This document shows positions 1 through 12,400 of a stretch of 64,000 nt of DNA, one piece after another. Below the pieces are notes generated by a model. The model did not search any database, was not told the origin of the DNA, and was given only the letters and a program-made list of their open reading frames with translations. The DNA is from Panorpa germanica. Its lineage: Eukaryota; Arthropoda; Insecta; Mecoptera; Panorpidae. The DNA lies in NCBI GenBank assembly GCA_963678705.1, contig OY783221.1:1178001-1242000 (forward strand), written 5' to 3'. The position numbers and the translations under genes were made by a program. The number at the start of each line of letters is the position of its first letter. The first letter of the stretch is position 1.

Positions 1-332
1 GAAATATAAATAAATATAATAATATAAAATGCGTTGAGATTGAGCCGTTTTATGTATTATATTATTGTAGCAAATGACAAAATATTTGTATGTTTTATAA
101 CATGCAAGGGGAACACATAGCAAATAAGCAAGAATATCAACTGTGTCTTATTATTAAATGGTGTCAAACACCTTAACTAAAAGAATTTATTATCATTATT
201 GATAATGGATTTAAATTTAAAGTAGATTCGTTTAAAAATAGAGAAATTTCTCTTTTAGACACCTTGTTGATTTTGAAAAGAGTACAGCAAAGTGAAGCAG
301 TGAAATAATAATAGAAATACATGCATGTTTAC
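1..332 (-). other. Intron of the SRCIN1-like gene at the window edge
   Basis: AT-rich sequence after the donor of the last visible exon. I see no exon, repeat or RNA gene here. Confidence 0.6.
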
Positions 333-432
333 CTTGCTCTGATTGGCAGAGTTTGGCGTTGTTGGAGGGGGAGACTCTCCTGGAGGCTCACCCAGAGGCC
401 CCGGGAGTCTTTGCTCCTGAACACTTGCTAAT
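333..432 (-). CDS. SRCIN1-like gene, exon 20
   Basis: A 100-bp exon with a TTCCAG acceptor and GTAAAC donor. It encodes LASVQEQRLPGPLGEPPGES, then PPPTTPNSANQSK. It is a proline-rich tail after the conserved region. A donor at its end shows that the gene continues beyond the left edge of the window. Confidence 0.88.
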
Positions 433-3400
433 CTGGAAAAGGAAAAAATATAAAACGTGAAATCTAAATAATTTATTGATACACCTAGTTATAATATGTA
501 ATTTAGTAAAAGGGAAATACCTTTTCAAGGTTACTAATGTGCCAGTTAACTTTTTACATCTTCTCAACGCGCTCTCTAGGCGTTCGGGTTCTTCCTTTAA
601 GAATTTTTCTTCCCGTACAACCTTAAGAAACATCAATATTTATATCGACTCTGCATAAGACATTTTATTTTAATAAAACCTATTTCACCTGCTCCATTTC
701 ACCAGCTAAAGCCACGCGAAGTCCTTGTTGTAATCCTGGAAAACGCATTTTTAATTCTGCAACAGTTTTACTCGCCCGACTTAAAACTAATGCCATATCT
801 TCAACAGCTGACATATTCACTCTTGTTCTACGGTTTATAACTTCTCCACGAAGACTTTCTACAGATCCTTCAAGATCAGATAAATCTTTTTCTAATCGTA
901 ATACTTCTTGTTTATATAATTCCTCTTCACGATTTAGACGTACCTAATAATAATAACATTGAGTTATTTCAACGCCTACTGCTTATACAACACTACTAAC
1001 GAGTAGATTTTAAATTCTCACCTTTTCTTGATCTGGTTGCCGATATGTTGCTCCACCTGCTAATAAAGTTGCCCTAATACGTATAAAGGTGTCTCTAATA
1101 TCTTCTCTGACTGCTACCGCTTGAGCTTGAGACAACCGCCTTAATGCTCTTACCTAATACAGAAATAAATGTTAACAAAATGTACAAAAAAAACCTTAAA
1201 ATGAGAAATATTATAATACCTCTGTACGTAAATCTTTAGCTTTTTTTTGTAGTCCGCGTAATTGATTATATACTTCAGGAGCTAAAGCAAGATCACCACG
1301 ATACGAAGGTGCTCCCGGTGGTGTTAGGCCAAGTGGTTTTGGGGGTGGCATTGGTTTTAAACGATCGCGCTCTATTTTGAAAAAAATAAATGCAATAATT
1401 ATGAAGTAAGAGTGGTTGTATCTTCAAATATGTTAGGCGTTCTACAAAAAATGCAGTTAGTTACCTTGCGAAGACGTGCGTGGTAGAGTCGATGATTTTA
1501 TCGCTGGTTTAGCAGGTCTACTATCAGCTGAATCCGTTAAAATGCAGCACAAAGAGAAAGACAGAAGAAAGTTAAGTAAAGTCCAACTCCAATAGTAGTC
1601 AATATCAAGGATTCAGTATCATTGGAAAAGGAATATTAGCCTTGTTAGAATTAGTACATTTACAAGATCCATAAAAAATTAGTTATGGGTTAGATAAGAA
1701 ACAATCACCTTTCTTTAGATAGATTTTACACTACTCATGTATGAATTTATGAAAACAAGAAATATATTCCGTTACTAATAGCCATTGGGAAGTCAGGATT
1801 TGTTTTCTTACTAATGTCCATAAATATTCAAAAACAAAAAAAAAATAAAAATAAAAGTGTTGATAATTATTAAAAACATTAAGCTATAATTTGAAAACTT
1901 TTCCATTGTTCGCGACAGTTGTAAGTTTCACTACAGAATAAAGAGAATATATTTGGGAACAATATTCTTTTTCCAAAATTATTATATGTATTAAGAGCAT
2001 TCTAGATTATTTAATACATGAGGTAGTATAGAAACAGGATAAGTAATCTGATTGCAGAAAAGGGACGGCAATAGAAGAGACGGGTGGAGCGTAGATTTAG
2101 ATATGACGTCCAATGCTCCTTTATTATTTTTTAAAGAGTATATTTCCTGTAATAGTTAAAGGAACTAGATTAATAATTTTTATATATATTTTTGTTCCAT
2201 AAAATTAAGTGCCATAAGTCAGACATATCTGCTACATAAATGATACGTAGGTGAAGTCGCATATCTACTAGGAAGGTTTTTGAAAAATGGCTAAAACAAA
2301 TCATAACTTCACAGAGCCGCGTTTTGCTTTACTTTATTGTTTATAGTAACGAAAAATATTTCTTTTACATGCACTAAGAACTGAGAACTTTAATAAACAA
2401 ATAAATAAACGACAACATGCTATTAACATAAATAAATAATGAATAAAATAATATTTAATATAAAGATTAAAGTACTACTAGACATAGCTATGTCGATAGG
2501 AAGCAGGGGTGGATATCACATTCCTTTTTGGTGGTTTAGGAGGTGGAATTTTACTTCGTGCTTGAGGAAGGTTATGATTTGATGACAGGTTACGTAATGC
2601 TGGATCCGATGGTAGACTCCCAGATATATGAGCAGCTTGCATGACATGGTTGTTAGTAGAATTTTGATATATGTATGTGTTAGTTCCATCGGGCTGGATT
2701 TTATTAGTAGGAGGGAAGTATTTTAAGTCACGTGCATACAAATTGTATGGCTCACCAGAATGTTGTGGCGAATGTTGTTTCGGTGCTACCCCTGGAGGTT
2801 CATCGGAGAATGAAACTGACTTTTCAAAAGACACTGATTTATCTGAAATGATATAAAGTTTATAAATATTGTATATCGTTCACTGTTATTGTAATGTACC
2901 ATTATTTCTAGATGTCTAGATTGTGTTTAAAATGCTATAATTTTGCAGATTCTAGAGTCTATACTACCCATTAAACACGATAGCCTACATTACTTGCTGA
3001 TTTGATTAATATGGTAAAAGCATATTTTGTTTAATCAAGTACCCAGGAAAATAGAAATTTAATTATAGATTAATATTTTTCAACGTTGATAGTAAAATGT
3101 TTTTGGTATATTTATAGTACCTTACATCTTATAGTACAAGGTGCGTATTATATTCCAGGTGGATGTTTGCTTATTCTGTTTTTTCTTTACTAAAGGACGA
3201 CAAGTATGTAGAGTATAAGCTAACAACGACCTGGAACATAATATGCACCTTGTATTTAGTATTTTCGTGTTCTATATAATTCAATTTGATATATTATCTA
3301 AAACATCAGCACAATACCTTAAGCATGTATTCTAAACGAAACGAAACGAAAACAAAAACTCTAAGTTTATTTAACACAACAATAGCAATTTACAATAATG

Positions 3401-6400
3401 CAATAATGTACGAGTATATTTAAGCTACAGCACAATATAATTAGTCTAATTGTGTTAGATTATTAACTTACGGCAACTTCCTTTACCCAATTTGGGCGGT
3501 TTATCAGATCTGTGATACGGATCTTCTGTGAGCAGTAAAGGAAGTGAAAAAGCCAGTGTTAGAGAATAATAAATTGTTGAAAAATTAGTGGAAACATAAA
3601 CCTGATTTGTTTTTATATGTTACATGTTTGATAAATTAAGAAAATATAAAATTTAATGAAGTTATTATTCTATTGATATTTTGTTCTCGTAAAAATAATA
3701 ATATATATTAATATAAATAAATAATAGAAATAAAACTTGTATTCATGATGTGAGTGTTGCATTTAATATTTAAAAGGGGTTATTGCACTTCTTGATGAGA
3801 GTTAATAAGAAATGTACAAAATAACTTCATTAAATAATTAATATTTTAGTAGTGTTAGCTTTACGTTTGAATTAAACTATAGTCTTGGGTGTACTACAGA
3901 CCTGGCAAAGAAGCGGAGCTTGAGCTGGAATGGGCGTCACCTTCGTCTGCAGCAAAATACCAAAATAAAACATCACAAAAACATTACAAAGCTTCTAAAC
4001 TAAATTCTACGCGGTGTTTTACAGTGATAATTAATGATAAGGATTTCAACAATATGATAGCCCATATGACTAACTAATTCAATATGAAATTATTTCTAAA
4101 AATGAAATTACAATTTATGATTATAAATTTCTAACAGTTTGAAAATGCCTTTTCTGATAAGAAGATCTAAAGTACACATAATTTTAGCAGGTAATGTAAA
4201 AATAACAGTGTTATCTATATGTTGATATATAATTTTCTCCAAATTTCTTATTACCAACCTTATAATATTTAAAACTCCATTTCCATTATGTTATGAATAT
4301 AAAATCATAACAAATAAATAAAAGTAAACAATTTACAAGAAAGTAAGACTCAAATAATGATTATAAAAATAGAATTGATGTAACTATACCACTATAATTA
4401 AATTGTAACAAGTAATAATCAAATTAAAATGTATTTCCATCCACCATATTTACAATAAAGTGTGTTTTTGTGGCATTGATATTGCGTTATGCGTATAACG
4501 TTTGTGAAGGCAACATATATTTGTGATTAATTAAACAACAAATGTTTCAAACTTACCTCCACGGTAGCCCCCTTGATTCGGAACAGTCAGAAAATCACGT
4601 GGTGCTGCCGTGGGTGGTGTCTGGATTAGAGCTTTTTGAACAAGTCCTGTCAGATTCGCTAATTGACGCTCCATATGCTCCACACGCATTCTGTGTAACT
4701 CATCGTTGTTTCTAAAAAAATATATATATAAAAAATAATGTTATTAATGATGCGTATTAGTCTTCGCAGGCGCAACAACGAAAATTGTAATTGAGGGATA
4801 AGTAAGAACAGGAATAACTTTTTACCTAGGTTCATATGGTTGTGTGGATGGTGGTCTAGATCCTCTAGGTGCTCCAGGAGGTAGTTTTACACCATATAAA
4901 GAATATCCTTCGTCAAGTAGAGATGTTTCACTATATGAACATACATACATACATGTAAATAATAAAAGAGAACATTCTTGATGTAAATTATTTGCTCTAC
5001 GATATTAACCTTGCTTCCTCATCAATAACTGGTGTGACAGCTCCTCCCCTGGTACCATATTGAGAATAATAGGGCTCCTCGTAAGATCGGGGGCCACCGC
5101 GTTCTGGGGAACTCATGTATCCATCTAAAAATAAATTAAAAATGAGATGAATAATTTCGTTATCATAAAAACGATATTTTGTCATATTATTATGTTATCT
5201 TAATATAGAATTTTCTTGTCTTTATTGTCTCTTAATTAAGACACTATTTAATTATATAACTGAAATATATAACCATGCAATTCCTAGATTGATGAAAGTT
5301 GCAACTGTTCTGTTTTTTAAAATAAATATTTTAAAGCTTTATTAATGCCCCTTCAAGTAATAGGGCATACAACAACAGTAACGTCAGTAGTCATAATATT
5401 TGTCAGTTGTTCATAAGATACTTCTAGCCAACAAATTAATAAACTGATGTCTAATATTACGTCAAAATTGATTTCACAGAACACCTAACCTATCACCCTT
5501 AAAATCTGTCACGTTAAAAAGTGAGGGACGATGGATGTACTAATAACCCCTTTTCCTAGAATAATTTATTATTCGTACTTATTGAATTAAATTCAGTCGA
5601 ATAATCTCAATTTGTCCGCTCGCAGTTTAACAAATTGGACATCCGGTACCGTTATACAAATTACTTCCACTCGTTACACAATTTTATATTGCCCTTTTTT
5701 AGATTATATTGATTTTTGTAATTTAGCTAATATTTTATAAAGCTCCTCATTTAGGAAAATTAAATTGTGTGTATCCCGTGTAATAATATTTATTAAAATG
5801 TAAAAATATATTATGTGCTCTGGGAGATAATTGATAAATAAAATCGTTATGGTGATGCGATTAAAGCAAGCTGTAACTTGTCTTTGAAAGTGTACATTAT
5901 TTAGTTTAGGCGTGTTTTGTTTTGGTAAACCACGTGTTTTCATTGAGAAGTTCTAATAATTTAAATCAGAAGAAGTACAAGGCTGGAACGGTTCACTCAC
6001 ACTTCGTTTCTACAAATAAAGTCACTCGTTAAAATGAATAGAACTTCTCTGGCACTTCGCTTATGACTGCATTACTTTGAAGTCAGTTTCACTTACTCAG
6101 CAAGATATGACACCAGTTTCTAATTAGACCCAATTATAATTAATAATTTTGAAGTCTATCTAGTCTTTACGATAGAATGTTTCGTCAAAGAAAAGGCAAA
6201 TCAAATCAATCAAAATGTATTTATGATAGAAAAGATTTATTGCGGTTATTATGTTAGAAATTGAATACAAACAAAATCGAGTAAAATCAAATGTAACCTT
6301 TGTGCAATACAAAGTTGAATAACAGCTGCCTGCCATTAATTGCATTATCTTGTAATAGGTTAAAAGGTGAATCAATTGTGTTAGATACATATGAGTGTTC

Positions 6401-9400
6401 AATTGGTGTTAGGTAATAAAAAAACACAGATAGGTGTAAAATAAGAAGTGCACTTAGAAAAATATCTGTGATTTTGTGACTTTTGACAGAAGTATACCTG
6501 GCAAACTGTACAGCTGGTCGGAGAGTCGTGGGTTGGATCGGGAGCCTTCGGGGAAACCTCCGAATGGAGTTCGGGGTGGACCATACGCCCTCACAGGTTT
6601 TGGTGGTGCCCCTTTATAAAAAAGGGAACCATATTTTTTCAAAATTATGGTAGATTTATAAAAAAGTTGAACAGTAAAATTTGTCTAAAATTTCAAATAG
6701 TTTTCTTTCATCGATTTAGACAAGTTTGACTGTGTTAGAAGTGAAAGCTAAAGGCGCGAATAGCAGTAAGGTATTTTACAAAATGAAAATAGCCAGCGAC
6801 AAAGTGATTTTGAAAATTTTGTGATAAAATATTAATAAATAAATAAATAGAAATATACATTACATAACAAAAATATTAGTAAAAATTTTGAACATGCCAT
6901 TTTTTAGATAATGCTATTAGTAAATTTTCTTTCAACATTATTATTTTTTGTGTCGACAAAGGCACACGCCTAACAAGGGACTTTGATCGCTGGTTCATTT
7001 TTAGTTCGCCAGGATAGCGTCAACTTCCGCTTTCTTTTTGCACAAGAAATATTATGAATATGCTGGCGATTTCTAATCTAAAGTTTTAAGTGCGAGATCT
7101 GGGTTCGCGGCCTGTTTGTGGAATCAACATGAGCGGGACACGAATAAATAAAGTAAATACACTCTAACAAACATTATTTTAAACATATATGCTATGTTAA
7201 TCCTAATTATATGTTACTTTGAACGTATTTGCTAAACAAGTACACAAATGTACCACTTTAAGGTTTTCTGTGAAATGAATAATGTAAAATGGTTTCAGAA
7301 AGATCCCTCTACGTGTTTTTAATTAAATGTAAAAAGGTAAATACTCGTACATTACTTTTAGACTATATTAATTTTAATGGAATGCTTTTTGAGATAATAA
7401 CATATTAAAACGAAATCGTTAAAAGCATTTAAATTGAAAGGGATTTACAATTTTAAAGTACAAGTAAATTAAAAAGGATGCCTATGTGTATCACATCTCT
7501 ATAAGTTCGTGGGATGATGAGTAGATAATTTTAGATAGTACCAACCTTCAAACGATATGTGTTAAAATTTTATGACATTCTGAATGTTAGTTTAGGAGTT
7601 GCAGTGGTTTAAGTGACGCTACTTTCCTAATGTTTAAGACAATAGAAAAATCTGACATTCGCGTGCTGATAAAGGATTATTTTTAATGGTAAAAAATACC
7701 GAACCATTGATTTATTTGAATTGTAGTTTATCCCATGTGTACTCCAATTGTGCACTATATGAATATGAAAAATAGACTAATTAACTAGTGATGTAATACT
7801 GTAATTGATTAGTTTCCTTAATTAATCCCAATTAACTTCAGTAGGTTATATTATATAACGTAAAAGGCATTTACGATTGCCAATAACTGCAAACCTGTCT
7901 TGAGTTGGAACTACTGAACTGGGGAATAGGAAAGTTCTCGTACGAGTTTGTGCATATCATTAACGTCGTTGTTAATGATGAATACAACAAGGAAATCGGA
8001 TGTTCCAATCATCACGGGATGTTGGATATGATGATTTTGTTATTCCATAACTTAAAGAGCGGAAATACAAAGTAACACTTTTTGTGCAAGATGTTACCAA
8101 TATATTAAATACATTAAGTTTCGGTAAAAAATAAAACGTAACATTTGGAAACAATATAACGTTTCTTATATGGCTCATATTTTAGGTAAATATCTATAAT
8201 TTGTATTTAGCATGGAACATAACAGAATTTTATCAATTATAAAAAAAAATCTGTAGTATCTTTCTCGAGATATATGGCAAAACAATGCCCTTTTTTACTT
8301 TGTCTTGTGGGAGGTCTACATCTTAAATATGGGCACTTATTTTATTAATATCTCGCTTTACAGGTAGTCAAAACATTTGAAATTTTGTAATTGAATTAGA
8401 GTAGAGACACTTATATTAAAATCGCTTTAAAAATATTACCAAATTCTGTAGAAAAGTACTTTTGCTTGTGAGCTATTAAACACGCAAGCTATTATAAAAT
8501 ACTGTGATTATAACTACGTCACACAAATTTCATGGCTTAATTGACCCTTCTCGTCGTTGTCACACATTTGAAAAGATATATTTCTTTTTTGTGGGCCGAA
8601 TTTTAGATTAGAGGTGACGCCACATGAATTGTATCTCCTCTTCCTTACTTGTCACGTTTTGTCACACATTAATGACCCTCTATCTTCCTGTGCATGTGAC
8701 GTAATTAATTAATGACCTTCTATGAATGAGCTACTCCGAATGTATTATTATGGTTTTACTTTTGTAAAGATTTTGCAACGGAAGTTTTAAATAATATCAG
8801 TATGTGAACTATAACTCGAACTCCTACTACGAATAGTTTAACGCAAATATATTCATACAGTACTTTTTAAACATACAATGAATTCTTAAAAATTCATTAA
8901 TTACATTTTATCTGAATGCTTTCTATTTCATGTATTTTTTTTCTCTTAATGTAAACGCAATTTTATTAAATTAGCGTTTTGTATAATTGTATAAATGTTC
9001 TTAATTATAAACAGTTACGAAATTTAATTAATTCTTCCCATAATTTTTAATAAATAAATTGGAGAAAATTATTAGAAATTGAAAGTTGTATGTAGTTAAT
9101 TTTTGTGTGAATTTATAAATTAATAATTAATGAGTTTTGTGTAATTTTTAACAAGCGGACATAATATGGTTGGAAGGATATTGATATCACTTTAATGGGC
9201 ACTCGTTCCGGCACTGTTTACGATAGGCGTTGTATCGTTGTATTAAATCTATGCTTGAAATACAGAATTGTGAAACTTTTTTGAATATATTTGGGATGAA
9301 ATTTATATCGCTATTTAAAATTTGATTTGATTATTTTTAACACCTAATTTTGAGCCATATTTTTGGCTTCATTAAGGGCCTTATTTTGTTACCTATAACT

Positions 9401-12400
9401 GACGTCATGCGTCATGAATTGTAATATATTCTGACAAGTTTAAGTTGATATTTCGTGACACTAAGCCCCTTAAGCAATGGGTGTTTCAGTAACAGAATTG
9501 TGTTTTTTATAAGAGTATTAAATCGATTTTGTTGTTTTTGAAATAGCTCTGTTGTAACTTTCTTTAATTAACATATATGCGCAGATGAATTAAGGTGAAC
9601 TATATGTATATAAAATTCATCATCTGAACAACTTAAGACAAGGTTCTATATTTGTTAAGTACATTCCAATTCACTTGTAATTGATGATTAATAACAATAA
9701 TTAATTATGACAAAAAAATTAATGAAAAGATTCAGAAAAATTTACATGCAAATTGTTAAAAACATCAACAGAAATTGCGTGTAGTTTTGCATAAAATTAG
9801 AAGCAAATTTTAAGATTTAATACAAAGGAAATTTACTTACCAGTTGGTGGTAGGCCTTTCCGATCTGGGGCATATCCTCCGAGACCCAGTGGAGCTCTAG
9901 GTAGTGTGGAAGAGCCTCCAACATAATACGGGGCTGCAGAGCCTTTACCAGCCTGTAAAGAAAAGAAATTAATGTTACATTTATTATCAGTTGGTGAATT
10001 TTGTCATAATAGTTGCAATGCCCTGATGAGGTTCTAATCAGGCTTGTCTAATGTCCTGAGCAGGTACAAGTAAGGCATGTAAAGGACATCCATATTGTTG
10101 TTCAGGTATGCCTTGACAAAGCCTGATCGTGAGCCTCATGTATCTTTGGCAATGCTTTGAAACAGCAATATTTAGTTATGATCAGTTCCTGAAAAATAGC
10201 AAACCTAAAGTACAACCGGACGTACGAATATTACCGGCCAAAATTAACCGGATAATTCTACTAATTAGTTATATTATTAAATAAAACATAAAACTACGGA
10301 TTAATTAAATTCTACCAAGTACTTAACTAGTATACTTATAAAATAGACTGTAATTAAAATTAAACTAGGCCCATGCTCGGATTAAGATACGGGCAGAAAT
10401 GGTGAAAGTACTTTTACGAACAAATAAACAACATACGTAGATGTCAATATGTTTAGTGACTTAATGATAAATTGGACGTGTGTCGATGAATATTTTAATG
10501 TTTCCCTATTTGTCTCTTATATAACACATTCTTGTATTTGCACCTGTTCACTTTTATCGCCGTGCCTTAGATGGGAATATTGAGATGTATAATGTAACAC
10601 CGTTATGACAAGAATGTCTAAGAATATTCTCGTCGTAGTAGTAATTACTCTATTTTAGTATTCATTAGCAATTTCTTAAGAGTTATGTAATTGATTTTGA
10701 CAGAATTAAGTATCCGACTAAAAGTTGTTCTCACTTTGCACTAGAAATTAAAACATTTTACTGATTCTTTTCATAACCTATAAATATTAGTATTATGATT
10801 TTTATAAATTTTAGCAAGTCCCTCTCTCCCATCGCAATTAAACGATATTTATTATTTAATTAACTATTAAATAGCGATAAAACTAGTTTATATCGTCCAG
10901 TGATTTATTCATTCGCGATATTAAACCAACAGACATTTTGGTCATTCGACTTGGCGTCTGCATTTATCTATACAAATAAATAATCTCGTAAAACTAACCG
11001 GCAATAAACTTTCAATATTATCTCCTAACAAATCTTAAACAAATTTCTTTTTTGTTTCTTTTTATATAGTATATATACAACTATTTACTTTACTTGAAAA
11101 ATATAAAAATCTTAAAATTATTAAATAAAATTGATAATGTTACAATTATTTCACAAAAATATCTGCTTTACTTTGCCTTTCTTTTTAATTTTAGTGAAAG
11201 TGATTATAGGTTATTTTTTATCTTTTTGAATCCGTTTATTTTAGTTGCACCTTCACGGACAATACATTTGTCTTTCTATAACAGGTTCAATTAAACCACG
11301 AACGTGTCCAGACATAATACCGGAACTAATTTACCGGTAAAGTTTTTTTTTAATCAGCTACTGAACTTGGCTATTGAACTATATAATAGTTTTACCAGGC
11401 TGGTGTTTCTAGAACACTGTTTCTTTTTATTTTAACGAAGTGTAGCCAACCGTATTATTGTGAACAAAACATTATTTGTATAGGAGACTAAGGTATTTCA
11501 TTAAGTTGGCAGCATTGAGTATTCCAAACTTGTAACAGAACGCCTACTTTATAGTCTAGTTGATATCAAAGATATTGTCAAAGGAAAGAGGTAGTTAAAG
11601 TGTCGTTTGATCTAGAATTTACAGACTGAAGTTTCTGTTCTACTGAAACTATTTTCACGCCCGTCAAATACATCAGCCTTTGTAATGAATATGAGAATCA
11701 TTATGAACTAGAGAGGTAGTTGAACTTAAAGCAATAATTAAAAGTTTTCAAGAATATGAAGTTAAGTGTCACGTAATATATTTGTTGATTCTTTGAAAGC
11801 AGAATGATCGGAAACAAGAAATCTACTAGAGTTAAAAAGAACACTTACTTCCTTTAGAAAATTACAAACTTTAAATTAATTTTCAAAAAGAAATAGTTGA
11901 GAAAAGATTATATTTTATATCATGAAGAAGTTATGCGATAAATAACAGTTACGTGATTTAGGGTTTATCTATCATGATAAAAGTTCTTACCTAAAATATA
12001 ACGTTTTGTGACTTATATTACTGATTTTTGAAAAATAAATCTACCATTTTACGCATTAGCATACTGATAAAACTTCTTTAGAGCACCTGTTTAAGGATTA
12101 AACCCAGTAAACATTTTGGAGTCACTTTGCCATCATATTGAAGATACGTATGATTTTTTTGTCATGAAAGAGTTCATTTACAGATAAGTTTATCACAGTC
12201 GTTCATATGAAATGTCTATTTTATCGGTTACAAATAGCGAAACCACTCCACCTGTTGAAATACAAATGAAGATAACGTTGATGCGAACTATAATTGAAGT
12301 GCAAGTGATAGAAACGTCACATGACACTTCACCAAATTGTTTACTGAGAATCTTTTGGAATAGCTATAAAATAAGTGTCTTTTAGATATTACTAGGTTTT

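Larger units (their letters stand above)
6612..9840 (-). other. Intron of the SRCIN1-like gene
   Basis: A 3.2-kb AT-rich intron. Apart from the two dispersed repeat segments listed separately, I see no coding exon or RNA gene. Short open frames are not supported by bias or homology. Confidence 0.5.

Noticed and set aside
7080..7130. Possible tRNA or SINE promoter (GGGTTCGCGGCC)
   Set aside because: No A box at the right distance and no cloverleaf; only a loose B-box resemblance.
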